From Shewanella sp. HN-41 (lineage in GTDB: Bacteria > Pseudomonadota > Gammaproteobacteria > Enterobacterales > Shewanellaceae), in contig NZ_AFOZ01000025.1 in assembly GCF_000217915.1 (NCBI RefSeq), positions 1 through 64,000 of the forward strand: 64,000 nt of DNA, read 5' to 3'. Below the pieces are notes generated by a model. That model saw nothing but the letters and a program-made list of their open reading frames with translations. It did not search any database and was not told the origin of the DNA. The position numbers were made by a program, and so were the translations under genes. This document shows, one piece after another, positions 19,219-29,664 of the stretch (within the stretch, counting starts at the first letter, position 1; each line of letters opens with the position of its first letter).

Positions 19219-21942
19219 ATGATGCGATTTAAACCCAGTTTGCTGACCTTAGCGCTCGTCGCTGCAGGTGCTAGCATGCACTCCTACGCCGCAGATGCTG
19301 TGGCTGCCGAAGCAACGGCCAAAGACGAAAATATTGAAGTAATTCAAGTTACTGGCATTCGCCGTAGCTTGCAAGAATCCCAATCTCTGAAAATGTCATC
19401 TTCTTCTATTGTTGAAGCCATTTCAGCCGAAGACATAGGCAAATTACCGGATGTAAGCATTGCAGAATCCTTAGCCCGTTTACCTGGGGTCTCGGCACAG
19501 CGCCTAGATGGTCGTGCAAACGTCATTTCTATTCGAGGCATGGGGCCTGATTTTACTACCGCGACATTAAATGGCCGTGAACAGGCGTCCGTTAACGATA
19601 ACCGCAGTGTGGAGTTTGACCAGTATCCCTCTGAGCTATTAAATCGTGTTGTGGTTTATAAAACACCTGATGCATCTGTTATGGCACAAGCGATCGGCGG
19701 CACAGTTGATATGCAAACTATCAGCCCACTTGCCCACGGAGAACAAACCATTGCCGTTGCCCTGCGCGGTGAAATGAACGACTTAGGCGCCTTAAACAGC
19801 GGTTCAGATGATAAAGGTTACCGCGGAAGTATTTCCTATATTGATCAGTTTGCCGATGACACTATCGGTGTTGCTATAGGTTATGCCCGCATGATGTCAC
19901 CCAATCAAGAAGAACGTTGGCAAGCATGGGGATATCCTACAAATGATAATGGTGACAGTGTATTAGGTGGTGCTAAGCCTTTTGTGCGCTCAAGCGAACT
20001 AGAGCGTGATGGTGTATTAGCCGTATTTGAATATGCACCCAATGACACATTCCACTCGACGCTCGATGTTTATTACTCGAAGTTTACCGATGATCAACGC
20101 TTGCGTGGCATTGAAATTCCAGCGGCTTGGGGAACTAATGGTGGAGTGGTAGCGACAACAACCGACAATGGTCTAGTCACTGAAGGGATCATTAAGGGTG
20201 CTGAAGTCGTTGTGCGTAACGATGTGAATAAGCGTGAAGCGGATTCACTTTCGGTGGGCTGGAATAACAAATTTAATATCAATGATAGCTGGAATATTGA
20301 AGCAGATATCTCCATGTCAAAAACTAACCGTACCGACATAGGTATGGAAAGTTATTCGGGAACTGGCCGGGGTACTGGCGTGGGGGCCGTTGATGATTTA
20401 GGGTTTGCCTACAATGGCAATGGTGGTTATGTATTTGATCATAATCTGGATTATGCCGATAAAAACCTTATAAAACTAGGTGATCCATTAGGTTGGGGTA
20501 GCCCGCTTGGTGCCAATACCCAAGATGGTTTTATTAATAAGCCAGAAATTGAAGACGAGCTAAAATCATTCCGTTTAAGTGCTGAATATGTCCTCGATGG
20601 CGGCGCAGTGCGTAGTATCGAGTTTGGTGTAAACCGCACGGATCGTGATAAATCTAAGTTAGATAAAGGTTATTATCTCACGCTCAAAGGCTACGATGGT
20701 TCTGCTGACTATACAATGACAGTGCCAGACCAATACCTATTAGATTCAACATCCCTCGCCTTCTTCGGCATGGGCGATGTATTAAGCTATGACTCGTTAG
20801 CTTTCTACAATGACGGTAACTATACAGAAACTGACGTCGCTGATGTGGATCTTTCCCGCGCCACTAACTCTTGGGCTGTGCAAGAGGAGGTCTCCACAGC
20901 TTATGTGATGGCTAACCTTGAGTCAGAAGTTTTCGGCATTCCTGTTACTGGTAACGCAGGCTTACAAGCGGTTCATACCGATCAATCCTCTGACGGTACA
21001 GTGGCAACGGTTGAAAATGGCTTAGTGGTGTTAACTCCACGCACTGCGGGTGATTCCTATGTTGAATGGCTGCCAAGCTTGAACTTAAGTTTCGAAGTCG
21101 CCGATAGCCAAGTGGTTCGTTTAGCCGCAGCGCGCACCTTGACCCGTTCACGCATGGACAAAATGAATGCCAACCTGAACTACAGTTACAGCCAGAATCC
21201 AAGCGACGGAGTCAATTGGACAGGTAAAGCAGGTAATCCTGAGTTACGCCCATGGTTAGCCCGTCAATATGACTTAAGCTATGAAAACTATTTCAGCGAC
21301 CAAGGTTATTTCTCGGTAGCGGTATTCTACAAAGATCTTGAAAACTACGTTTACGATCAACATACAGACTTTGATTTCAGCACCCTGTTCCCACAAGGGC
21401 CTACTGATAACCCAATTGGCGATGTCACCCAACCTCAAAACGGTGAAGGTGGTTATGTCCAAGGTGTTGAAGCCTCTGTATCTGTAGACTTTGGTATGTT
21501 TGTCGATGTGCTAAGTGGCTTTGGTACTGTTATTAGCGGCTCATACAACGACAGTGAAGTGAAGGAAACTCCGACCAGCAACCCAACAACCTTGCCAGGT
21601 CTGTCGGAAAAAACCTTAAACGCGACGATCTACTATGAAAACTCAGGCTTTGAAGCGCGCATTAGCTCACGCTACCGCAGCGACTTCCTAGGTGAAGTAA
21701 CTAAGATCAGTCTGCAACGCGAAAACGTGAACATCAAAGCTGAAACTGTGGTCGATGCACAAATCGGTTATGACTTTAGCGAAAGCGGTATTGAGTCTCT
21801 GTATGGTTTATCGATTCTGTTCCAAGTGAACAATTTAACCAACGAACCTTTCACCTCTTACACTAGCGATGATCAACGCTTAGTTCGAGATTATCAAAAC
21901 TATGGCCGTAACTTTATGTTAGGCGCCAACTATAAGTTCTAA
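19219..21942 (+). CDS. TonB-dependent outer-membrane receptor (probable maltodextrin uptake)
   Basis: Outer-membrane transporter of 907 aa. A signal peptide covers about residues 1-25 (LLTLALVAAGASMHSYAADA). A TonB box-like EVIQVTG is near residue 40. The plug domain follows (SIVEAISAEDIGKLPDVSIAESLARLPGV and VISIRGM). The beta barrel ends in an aromatic residue (ANYKF). GIRRSLQESQ...EDIGKLPD is the signature of the carbohydrate-type TonB receptor group. It is the first gene of the rightward amylase cluster and closely follows the operator pair, so it likely imports starch fragments. GGGGAAG upstream serves as ribosome site. Confidence 0.93.
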   Translation: MMRFKPSLLTLALVAAGASMHSYAADAVAAEATAKDENIEVIQVTGIRRSLQESQSLKMSSSSIVEAISAEDIGKLPDVSIAESLARLPGVSAQRLDGRANVISIRGMGPDFTTATLNGREQASVNDNRSVEFDQYPSELLNRVVVYKTPDASVMAQAIGGTVDMQTISPLAHGEQTIAVALRGEMNDLGALNSGSDDKGYRGSISYIDQFADDTIGVAIGYARMMSPNQEERWQAWGYPTNDNGDSVLGGAKPFVRSSELERDGVLAVFEYAPNDTFHSTLDVYYSKFTDDQRLRGIEIPAAWGTNGGVVATTTDNGLVTEGIIKGAEVVVRNDVNKREADSLSVGWNNKFNINDSWNIEADISMSKTNRTDIGMESYSGTGRGTGVGAVDDLGFAYNGNGGYVFDHNLDYADKNLIKLGDPLGWGSPLGANTQDGFINKPEIEDELKSFRLSAEYVLDGGAVRSIEFGVNRTDRDKSKLDKGYYLTLKGYDGSADYTMTVPDQYLLDSTSLAFFGMGDVLSYDSLAFYNDGNYTETDVADVDLSRATNSWAVQEEVSTAYVMANLESEVFGIPVTGNAGLQAVHTDQSSDGTVATVENGLVVLTPRTAGDSYVEWLPSLNLSFEVADSQVVRLAAARTLTRSRMDKMNANLNYSYSQNPSDGVNWTGKAGNPELRPWLARQYDLSYENYFSDQGYFSVAVFYKDLENYVYDQHTDFDFSTLFPQGPTDNPIGDVTQPQNGEGGYVQGVEASVSVDFGMFVDVLSGFGTVISGSYNDSEVKETPTSNPTTLPGLSEKTLNATIYYENSGFEARISSRYRSDFLGEVTKISLQRENVNIKAETVVDAQIGYDFSESGIESLYGLSILFQVNNLTNEPFTSYTSDDQRLVRDYQNYGRNFMLGANYKF

Positions 21943-21954
21943 TCCTGCATGAAT

Positions 21955-21988
21955 AAAAGCCTCTGTAAGCAGTTACAGAGGCTTTTTT
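21955..21988 (+). terminator. Terminator after the TonB receptor gene
   Basis: Perfect 14-bp stem (21955-21968 with 21973-21986) around GCAG with a T tract. It may partly uncouple the receptor from the downstream genes, giving high receptor expression and lower expression of the rest. Confidence 0.85.
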
Positions 21989-22068
21989 ATATATCATATC
22001 GATTTTTCAGCACCTATACCTAAGCGCATCAAGAAGAAACACATCAAAGATGAATTAAGGGCTAAGCC

Positions 22069-23560
22069 ATGAGCTATATAAAGAATATTGTCATTGTCGG
22101 TGGAGGCACTTCAGGCTGGATGACGGCGGCCATGTTGGCAAGATTATTTAAATCAACCCTTAACATTACCCTTATTGAATCGAAGGAAATTGGTACCATT
22201 GGCGTAGGCGAAGCCACTATCCCGCCGCTACAGATTTTCAATAGCGTACTGGGGATTAACGAGAGCGATTTTATTAAAGCGACTCAAGCCACCTTTAAAC
22301 TCGGTATTCAGTTTGAAAATTGGGGGAAACAAGGAGATTGTTATATGCATGCCTTTGGCAATGTAGGTAAAGATCTTGGATTTACGCCTTTTCATCACTA
22401 TTGGTTAAGCACATCTCCGACTGAAACCAACTCATTTTGGCATTACTCCCTTAATTTCCAGGCTGCAAAAAAGCAAAAATTCCAAGTGATTGGACAACTG
22501 CCCAACGCCCCCCTAGCAGGCTTAACCCATGCCTATCATTTCGATGCTGCGTTATACGCACAACTGCTGCGCAGTTATAGTGAACGGCAAAAATGTTAAA
22601 CGTATAGAAGGCAAAATTACCTCAGTAGATCTTGCCCCCTGCGGCAAAATAGACGCAGTTAAATTACAAACAGGGCAAGTGATTGCCGCTGATTTTTTTA
22701 TTGATTGTTCTGGCTTTGCGGCTCTTTTGATTGAAAAAGCACTCAATGTCGGCTTCGAAAGTTATCAACATTGGCTGCCCTGTGACAGTGCATATGCAGT
22801 GCCCTGTGAGAAAGTCCCTGAATCGACGCCTTATACCCGAGCCATTGCGCATTCAATGGGTTGGCAATGGCGCATTCCATTACAACACCGTACAGGTAAT
22901 GGATTAGTCTATTGCAGCCGTTTTATTAGCGATGATGAAGCGCAGCAATTTCTCTTGAATAACTTAGATGGCAAACCTTTAGCCGAACCGATAAAAATCA
23001 GTTTTACACCGGGAAGACGCCTCAAACAATGGCATAAAAACTGTGTCGCAATTGGTCTTTCGAGTGGCTTTTTAGAACCCTTAGAGTCCACCAGCTTACA
23101 TTTAGTCCAATCGGCTATTATCCGCTTAAGCAAACTCTTCCCCCACCATGGGATCACGTCCAATGCCATTGATGAATTTAATCATCAATCACAAAATGAA
23201 TTTGAGCAAATCCGCGATTTTATCATCCTGCATTACCACCTTAATCAACGAGAACACGCTGAAGAAATGCGTCTGTGGCAACAGTGTCAAACCATGGATA
23301 TTCCCGAAAGTTTGCAGCAAAAAATTGATCTATTCCGTGAAACTGGTGCAGTGTTTAGGCATCAAGAAGAACTCTTTACTGAGACAGCATGGGTACAGGT
23401 CATGCTAGGGCAAGGTATCATGCCACAGGATTTCAACCCCTTAGCTAATACTATTCCAGCGCCCGATCTAACCGTTTTTTTACAGAATATGCGCACGATT
23501 ATCGACAATGCCGTCGATAACATGCCGACACATAACCAATATCTTGCCTCCTTAGGATAA
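22069..23560 (+). pseudogene. Flavin-dependent tryptophan halogenase-like protein, frameshifted
   Basis: FAD-binding protein of the tryptophan-halogenase (PrnA-like) family, split across two frames: 22069-22599 and a downstream frame open to 23560. The first part has VGGGTSGWMTAAML and GVGEATIP. The second has IDCSGFAALLIEK, the family segment GWQWRIPLQHRTGNGLVY and a C-terminal FLEPLESTSLH. Removing one A from the A5 run at about 22580-22584 restores a single frame of about 496 aa, the normal family length. Homologues accompany carbohydrate TonB receptors, and their substrate in such loci is unknown. It is either a recent pseudogene or a sequencing error; the rest of the frame looks intact. 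Confidence 0.85.
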
Positions 23561-23610
23561 ATACAATCTAAGGTTGGCTTAACAATATTGAATGAAGTAA
23601 ACAACAAGGA

Positions 23611-25644
23611 GTGACTATGATGTCAACGCGCTCAAGGCTGACAACTTATCTGATGATGATCCTCGGTATTTGCCTACAAACTGGGCAAGTACAGGCCGAA
23701 GTCAATATCAATCCCGAGCCAGAAATGAAAAAACCTCGGCAGCCATCTTCACTCACTGTTGAACCCGCTTTTTGGTGGGCGGGAATGCAAAATCCTGAGT
23801 TACAGTTGATGCTCTATAGCCGCGATTTACCAAGTTTACCCCAGCAGCTTAAGGTGGATATCCAAGGGAAAGGTATTAGGCTAAAGGGCCTTGAACACAC
23901 TGATAATCCTCACTATCTCTTTATCAATTTAGATCTGAGTCAAGCAGAGCCACAAACCTTTGAGTTGGTGATTTCCAACACACAATCCGATTCAAAAAAC
24001 CAAACGCCTCTCTATCGCCTGCCCTATACCCTGCAAGCTCGAGCACCTGACAGCCGTGAGCGCCAAGGCTTTAGCAATAAGGATGTGATTTACCTTATCA
24101 CTCCAGATAGATTTGCCAACGGCAATCCCAGTAACGACAATCAAGCGGATATGCTGGAGCACACCGCGCCCGATAATGCCGATGGCCGCCATGGTGGGGA
24201 TATCGAAGGCATTCGCCAGCACTTAGATTACTTAGCCAAATTAGGCGTCACTCAGCTGTGGATCAACCCTCTGCTTGAAAACAACCAGGCCCAATACTCC
24301 TACCATGGTTACTCGATTACCGATTTATACCGCGTCGATCCCCGCTTTGGTAGCAACGAGGATTATCAAGCCCTCGTCGCGAAAGCCAATAAGCTTGGCA
24401 TTGGCGTGATTAAGGATGTTGTAGTTAACCATATTGGCTCAAACCATTGGTGGCTAAAGGATTTACCCAGTAAAGATTGGTTAAACTATCCAGCAATAAC
24501 CCAGGCCAACGGGCCGAAAATCGATGAGAATACACCCCGCTATACCAGCCATAGACGCACAACAGTGCAAGATCCCTATGCAGTAATGCAGGATAAGAGC
24601 GACTTTGCCGACGGCTGGTTTGCCGAGACTATGCCGGATCTGAATCAAAGTCATCCCCAACTGGCAACCTACCTTATCCAAAACAGTATTTGGTGGGTGG
24701 AGTACGCAGGGTTATCGGGGATCCGCGAAGATACTTATTCCTACGCCGACAAAGACTTTCTGACTAAATGGTCTAAGGCTGTGATGGATGAGTACCCGAA
24801 TTTTAATATTGTCGGCGAGGAATGGACCGCAAATCCCATTACGGTTTCCTACTGGCAGAAGGGAAAAATCAATCCCGATGGTTATACCTCAGATTTACCC
24901 AGTTTGATGGACTTCCCGCTGTATGAAAAATTGATTGCCAGCCTCAATGAACCAGAAAGCTGGGACACAGGGTTTATCAAGCTTTACGAGATGTTAGCTA
25001 ACGATGTGGTTTATCCTTCCCCCAGTAAGCTAGTGCTATTTGAAAGTAACCATGACACCAATCGAATCTTCAGTTTAGTGAAAGAAAATATCGACTTATA
25101 CAAGATGGCACTCACCTATGTGCTGACAGCCAAACGTATTCCGCAGTTGTTTTACGGCACAGAGGTGTTGATGACTAGCCCGACCGAAGGCCGTCATGAT
25201 GGTGTGGTTCGTAGCAACTTCCCAGGTGGTTTTACTGGCAGTGCCGTTAACGGTTTTACGGGCAAAGGGTTAAACCACGCGCAGCTACAGGCACAGGAAT
25301 TTGTCCGTACCCTACTCAACTACCGCAAACATTCCCCTGCACTACAAACTGGCGACTTACTGCATTTTGTACCGCTGGAGGGTGTGTATGTGCAATTTAG
25401 GTGTATTGCGAATAGCACAACTCCAACCCAACAGCATGCCTGTAACCAAGCGGATGCGGATAAAGTAATGGTGATCTACAACAAAAATGACCAGCCGCAG
25501 CAGCTCGATTTAACGCGGTTTAAAAGCATACTCGGTAACAGTGCCTCGGCAATGTCGATATTAACTGGGGATAAGATCAAACTTAATCAAACGCTTACAC
25601 TACTCCATCCAGGGGTAATGCTGCTCGAGATTAATGACGAATAA
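23611..25644 (+). CDS. Exported GH13 enzyme with N-terminal cyclomaltodextrinase-type domain
   Basis: Alpha-amylase family protein of 677 aa, probably periplasmic. It has an N-terminal signal peptide (LTTYLMMILGICLQTGQVQAE) and an immunoglobulin-like N-domain (SLTVEPAFWWAGMQNPELQLMLYS). The GH13 barrel begins near VIYLITPDRFANGNPSND. Catalytic segments are GIREDTYSY (nucleophile Asp), NIVGEEWTAN (Glu) and ESNHDTNRI (Asp), followed by a C-terminal beta domain. It resembles cyclomaltodextrinase/neopullulanase enzymes that degrade imported maltodextrins. It starts 50 bp after the halogenase-like gene, with AAGGAG upstream, and is followed 24 bp later by a second GH13 gene. Confidence 0.92.
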   Translation: MTMMSTRSRLTTYLMMILGICLQTGQVQAEVNINPEPEMKKPRQPSSLTVEPAFWWAGMQNPELQLMLYSRDLPSLPQQLKVDIQGKGIRLKGLEHTDNPHYLFINLDLSQAEPQTFELVISNTQSDSKNQTPLYRLPYTLQARAPDSRERQGFSNKDVIYLITPDRFANGNPSNDNQADMLEHTAPDNADGRHGGDIEGIRQHLDYLAKLGVTQLWINPLLENNQAQYSYHGYSITDLYRVDPRFGSNEDYQALVAKANKLGIGVIKDVVVNHIGSNHWWLKDLPSKDWLNYPAITQANGPKIDENTPRYTSHRRTTVQDPYAVMQDKSDFADGWFAETMPDLNQSHPQLATYLIQNSIWWVEYAGLSGIREDTYSYADKDFLTKWSKAVMDEYPNFNIVGEEWTANPITVSYWQKGKINPDGYTSDLPSLMDFPLYEKLIASLNEPESWDTGFIKLYEMLANDVVYPSPSKLVLFESNHDTNRIFSLVKENIDLYKMALTYVLTAKRIPQLFYGTEVLMTSPTEGRHDGVVRSNFPGGFTGSAVNGFTGKGLNHAQLQAQEFVRTLLNYRKHSPALQTGDLLHFVPLEGVYVQFRCIANSTTPTQQHACNQADADKVMVIYNKNDQPQQLDLTRFKSILGNSASAMSILTGDKIKLNQTLTLLHPGVMLLEINDE

Positions 25645-25668
25645 TGAAGACTTAAGAGTGAACTGTTA

Positions 25669-27789
25669 ATGATTAACTTGGCAGCCAAACAATTGTTTGG
25701 CCGCCAATCCGTACCGAAGGAACCCACATTGAATTTTCCATTATCCCAGATCACAAAACGCCGCACTTATCGTTGGCAACAAGGTTTAACCCTGCTGGCC
25801 TTCGTGGGCTTTGCGGCCAGTAGCACAGCAGCGCTTGATACCGCTCAGACAATGTCGTCAAAGTTCAACCAGCCCCCTAGCAATACGGCAACAACGGCCA
25901 ATGATAGGGTCGAGCGAGAAAACCATACATTTAAACCTGTGGTGTATCAGATTTTTACCCGTCTCTATGGCAATAAAAATCAAACCAATAAATCATGGGG
26001 CACACTTGAAGAGAACGGTGTCGGCAAATTTAATGATATTGATGATATTGCACTCAATAGTATCAAAGCGTTAGGTGTTACCCATGTGTGGTACACTGGG
26101 GTGCCCCACCATGCGCTGATTGGGGATTACAGTGCAATCGGTGTTAGCGCAGACGATCCCGACGTCGTCAAAGGCCGCGCCGGCTCGCCCTACGCGGTAA
26201 AGGATTATTACAACGTTAATCCCGACTTAGCGGTCGATCCCGCTAAACGTTTACAGGAGTTTCAAGCGCTGATTAAGCGTACCCATCAACAGGGCTTAAA
26301 GGTGATTATCGATATAGTGCCCAACCATGTGGCGCGTAATTATCATTCCATCACTAAGCCGCAAGGCGTGCGCGACTTTGGTGAAGATGATAATCAAACC
26401 CTTGAATATGCAAAACATAATAACTTTTACTATGTAATTGATAGGGATCAACCGCGTGGTTTTCAAGTCCCCGACTTACCAGACAGTCTAAAACCTTTAG
26501 GGGGCGAGTCGCATCCACTGAGTGATGGGCAATTTAAGGAATTCCCCGCCAAATGGACGGGTAATGGCTCACGTCTCGCTAAACCCGATATCAATGATTG
26601 GTATGAGACAGTAAAAATCAATTATGGTGTGCGTCCCGATGGCACACAGGATTTTCCGAGCCTGCCGCCAAGTTACGCCACACTCGGCGCCGAGCAGCAC
26701 TATGCTTTTTGGCAGCAACGAACGAGTGAATTACCTAACTCTTGGATTAAGTTCAATCAAATTGCCCAGTATTGGTTGGCTATGGGTGTCGATGGATTTC
26801 GCTACGATATGGCCGAAATGGTGCCAGTCGAGTTTTGGAGCTATCTCAACAGCCAGATAAAACACACGGATCCCGAAGCCTTTATTCTGGCCGAAGTCTA
26901 TAACCCTAAGCTGTACCGAGATTATATTCAGTTGGGTAAAATGGATTATCTTTACGATAAGGTCGACCTCTACGACACACTTAAAGCCGTCATGGCAGGT
27001 AAAGAAAGCACCGCGAATATCGCGGCGGATCAAGCCAAAGTGCAAGATATTGAATCCCATATGCTGCATTTTTTAGAAAACCATGATGAGCAACGTATTG
27101 CTAATGCAGCATTTTTAGGTTCACTCAACGCCAATACATCAGCAAATACTCAGGCTGTAAATCCCCATTACGCCCTACCCGCTATGGTGGTGTCAGCCAC
27201 GATTGGCACATCACCAACCTTAGTGTATTTCGCCCAGGAAGTCGGTGAAGCCGCCATCGAAACCCCAGGTTTTGGACAGGCCTCCCGTAGCAGTATTTTT
27301 GATTATGTCGGTGTGCCCGCTCACCAACGCTGGATGAATAAGGGTAAGTTTGATGGCGGCCAATCAACGGCGCAAGAAAAATCCCTGCGGGCGTACTATC
27401 AAAAACTGCTGAACTTAAGCACGGGCCGCACGGCGCCTGCACTTTTAGGGGAATATTATTCACTGGATGCCATAAATCGTGGCCTTACTGAACCTGCAAC
27501 GGGCTATGATGACAGCACCTTTGCCTTTGTACGCTTTAATGCACAAACGGCAAATCAAACCGGGCAAAAACTGATTATTGTCAGTAACTTTAGCCAAACC
27601 CATGTAAAGCTTTTATCCCTTAAACTACCAAAGCAACTTATTGCCCAATGGCAGTTAACGGATGCCACCTATCCACTTAAGGATTTACTTGAAGATCATG
27701 CCGCGCAGTTAGCCGTTAAAGAAGGAGAAGGTCTGGTAAAAATAAAACTCGCACCGCTGTCTTCGGCCATATTCGAGCTAGAAGATTAA
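25669..27789 (+). CDS. Exported GH13 alpha-amylase
   Basis: Alpha-amylase family protein of 706 aa from the ATG at 25669. The hydrophobic export segment is at residues 40-57 (GLTLLAFVGFAASSTAA), which is deep for a signal peptide. A TTG at 25729 preceded by AAGGAA would give a better-proportioned signal sequence, so the true start may be there. The catalytic barrel shows KVIIDIVPNHVARN, DGFRYDMAEM (nucleophile), FILAEVYNP (acid/base) and FLENHDEQRI. It is the last gene of the maltodextrin cluster and is followed by a strong terminator. It likely hydrolyses starch fragments in the periplasm or outside. Confidence 0.9.
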   Translation: MINLAAKQLFGRQSVPKEPTLNFPLSQITKRRTYRWQQGLTLLAFVGFAASSTAALDTAQTMSSKFNQPPSNTATTANDRVERENHTFKPVVYQIFTRLYGNKNQTNKSWGTLEENGVGKFNDIDDIALNSIKALGVTHVWYTGVPHHALIGDYSAIGVSADDPDVVKGRAGSPYAVKDYYNVNPDLAVDPAKRLQEFQALIKRTHQQGLKVIIDIVPNHVARNYHSITKPQGVRDFGEDDNQTLEYAKHNNFYYVIDRDQPRGFQVPDLPDSLKPLGGESHPLSDGQFKEFPAKWTGNGSRLAKPDINDWYETVKINYGVRPDGTQDFPSLPPSYATLGAEQHYAFWQQRTSELPNSWIKFNQIAQYWLAMGVDGFRYDMAEMVPVEFWSYLNSQIKHTDPEAFILAEVYNPKLYRDYIQLGKMDYLYDKVDLYDTLKAVMAGKESTANIAADQAKVQDIESHMLHFLENHDEQRIANAAFLGSLNANTSANTQAVNPHYALPAMVVSATIGTSPTLVYFAQEVGEAAIETPGFGQASRSSIFDYVGVPAHQRWMNKGKFDGGQSTAQEKSLRAYYQKLLNLSTGRTAPALLGEYYSLDAINRGLTEPATGYDDSTFAFVRFNAQTANQTGQKLIIVSNFSQTHVKLLSLKLPKQLIAQWQLTDATYPLKDLLEDHAAQLAVKEGEGLVKIKLAPLSSAIFELED

Positions 27790-27808
27790 ACGAGCTAAAA
27801 TCGGGCCT

Positions 27809-27845
27809 ATAGCGTCACACTAAACTGTGACGCTATCTTTTTCTA
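27809..27845 (+). terminator. Terminator of the maltodextrin operon
   Basis: Perfect 10-bp stem (27809-27818 with 27827-27836) around an 8-nt loop, followed by a run of T residues with one interruption. It lies 20 bp beyond the stop of the last GH13 gene. Confidence 0.9.
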
Positions 27846-27909
27846 AAGGTTATACTCTCAAACCTATTCAACTCATTGAAAAACCATTTCAAAACCACAG
27901 AGGAAAGCC

Positions 27910-28293
27910 ATGTTACTCGGCATTCACCATGCAGCGATTATTTGCAGTGACTATCAAAAGTCCAAACATTTTTATGTGACTATTCTTGGCCTTACCGTGC
28001 TTGCAGAGCATTACCGTGAGGCGCGCCAGTCCTACAAACTCGATTTACAACTGCCCGATAAGAGTCAAATCGAGTTGTTTTCCTTCGACAATCCCCCAAA
28101 GCGCCCTAGTTATCCCGAAGCCTGTGGCCTTAGGCATCTCGCCTTTCGCGTCGCATCGATTGAAACGGCTATCGACCATCTTAATGCCCATCACATCGCC
28201 GTCGAACCCGTCCGCATCGACGAATATACAGGTAAAAAATTCACCTTCTTTAGCGATCCCGATGGCTTACCTTTAGAGTTGTATCAGTTATAG
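27910..28293 (+). CDS. VOC-family protein, glyoxalase I-like (GloA2 type)
   Basis: Single-domain vicinal-oxygen-chelate metalloprotein of 127 aa. The repeated beta-alpha-beta-beta-beta modules are recognisable: HHAAIICSDYQKSKHFYVTILGL for the first, and CGLRHLAFRVASIETAIDHL with the terminal FTFFSDPDGLPLELYQL for the second. Likely metal ligands are His6, Glu76, His of LRHL and the Glu in LELY, assigned by position only. It belongs to the short GloA2/SMU1112c-like group, whose substrate is uncertain. An AGAGGAAAG ribosome site precedes the ATG. Confidence 0.85.
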   Translation: MLLGIHHAAIICSDYQKSKHFYVTILGLTVLAEHYREARQSYKLDLQLPDKSQIELFSFDNPPKRPSYPEACGLRHLAFRVASIETAIDHLNAHHIAVEPVRIDEYTGKKFTFFSDPDGLPLELYQL

Positions 28294-28460
28294 CGCTGAT
28301 TAAATGCGCTGCACCATCCCAGCGAATAAGATGAATAAAGCTTAATTACGGCAAGGAGCATTTAGACTTAGACTCTATAACGCTACTGATCTTGTATGCC
28401 ATGGAGAATAGGCAAACGGGATTGGATGATTTGTGCAGAGAAATAGCTGAGGAATAAAAA

Positions 28461-28670
28461 GTGTTTGATAATCCAGCTTTATTGTTATGGAGTCTCGTCT
28501 TTAGCCTCTTTGGCCTTGGCTTTTTCACCTATGGCAAGCGTCAAGCCGCCCCCATCCCTTTGGCCGTTGGCCTCACCCTGATGATTTACCCCTATTTTGT
28601 TAGCAATCTAGCTTTACTTATCGCCATAGGCATCGCCCTCATCGCACTGCCCTATTTCGTTCGGATATGA
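28461..28670 (+). CDS. Small two-helix inner-membrane protein
   Basis: A 69-aa protein starting with GTG at 28461, preceded by GAGGA at good spacing. Two hydrophobic segments (about residues 8-25 and 33-63, separated by YGKRQAAPIPLA) suggest an inner-membrane protein. Function unknown. I accept it because the hydrophobic pattern, ribosome site and codon use look genuine, although its short length keeps confidence moderate. Confidence 0.6.
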   Translation: MFDNPALLLWSLVFSLFGLGFFTYGKRQAAPIPLAVGLTLMIYPYFVSNLALLIAIGIALIALPYFVRI

Positions 28671-28815
28671 TTTTTGCCCCTTGAACTTGCATTCTGCGGC
28701 AAATTTATCCGCCAGCAGTGCTTTGTTAAATACCTGATATCAGGTGGAGAAACGGTAGTTTATTGCAACGCGATGAACAAAATACATAAGTCGAAACGCT
28801 ATGTTTCTTATTGAA

Positions 28816-28840
28816 GTGGGTGGTGTATAACACCACCCAC
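28816..28840 (-). terminator. Hairpin downstream of wrbA
   Basis: Perfect 10-bp stem (28816-28825 with 28831-28840) around TATAA, lying directly after the wrbA stop. It lacks a clear T tract on the minus strand, so it may act as an RNA-stabilising hairpin rather than a full intrinsic terminator. Confidence 0.6.
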
Positions 28841-28847
28841 GAAACCA

Positions 28848-29447
28848 TTATTTTGCTAATTTCGAGGCAATAGTTGCCACATGCTTACCTTGGAATTTTG
28901 CCAATGACAGTTCTTTTTCAGATGGTTGCCGACTTCCATCAGGCCCTGCGATACAAGCAGCCCCTAACGGCGATCCCCCCTTAACCTCTGAGATATCTGC
29001 AAGCTCAGGAGCCGCATAAGGTAAGCCAACCACTACCATACCGTGATGAAATAACGTGGTATGGAAAGATTGGGTCGTTGTTTCATTACCGCCACCAGTG
29101 CCAGTAGAAACAAATACACTCCCCACTTTACCCACTAGTTTACCCGCGGCCCATAATCCCCCAGTCTGATCTAAAAAATTACGCATCTGCGCGGCCATAT
29201 TGCCGAATCGTGTTGGTGTACCAAAAATGATTGCATCGTAGTCTGCTAGCTCTGCGGGGGTTGCGATAGGTGCTTTTTGGTTTAATTTAATGCCAGCTTT
29301 TTCAGCAATATCTTCAGGTACCAATTCGGGTACCCGCTTAATCGTAACTTCAACATTATCAACTGAAGCGGCACCTTCTGCGACGGCACTGGCCATAGTT
29401 TCTATATGGCCATAACTTGAATAATACAGTACTAAAACCTTCGTCAT
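28848..29447 (-). CDS. wrbA: NAD(P)H:quinone oxidoreductase WrbA
   Basis: FMN-dependent flavodoxin-like quinone reductase, 199 aa, normal for the family. It carries the phosphate-binding loop near [14 protein letters not shown], the [24 protein letters not shown] segment and the [11 protein letters not shown] loop, with the YGAAC-like C-terminal part as [10 protein letters not shown]. It reduces quinones by two electrons and limits semiquinone formation. It stands alone, with AGGAGG-like bases (GGAGG) upstream of the ATG on the minus strand. Confidence 0.95.
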   Translation of the reverse strand: MTKVLVLYYSSYGHIETMASAVAEGAASVDNVEVTIKRVPELVPEDIAEKAGIKLNQKAPIATPAELADYDAIIFGTPTRFGNMAAQMRNFLDQTGGLWAAGKLVGKVGSVFVSTGTGGGNETTTQSFHTTLFHHGMVVVGLPYAAPELADISEVKGGSPLGAACIAGPDGSRQPSEKELSLAKFQGKHVATIASKLAK

Positions 29448-29664
29448 TCTATACCTCCATTTATTAGTTGTTTGTCATTTAAGTGGGCAAAACAAACTGA
29501 ACGTCTAACTTCCATCATCTTCGTTAATGACGGATATTAAATTGCATATCAATATATTGGATGTCAACTTAAATCATCAGCACGTCCGGAAGACAGCATT
29601 ATGGTAGTCTAGTACCGCTTGATTTATTTGCACTTTAGCGTTCATCAAAAAGGGGCCGTAATGC

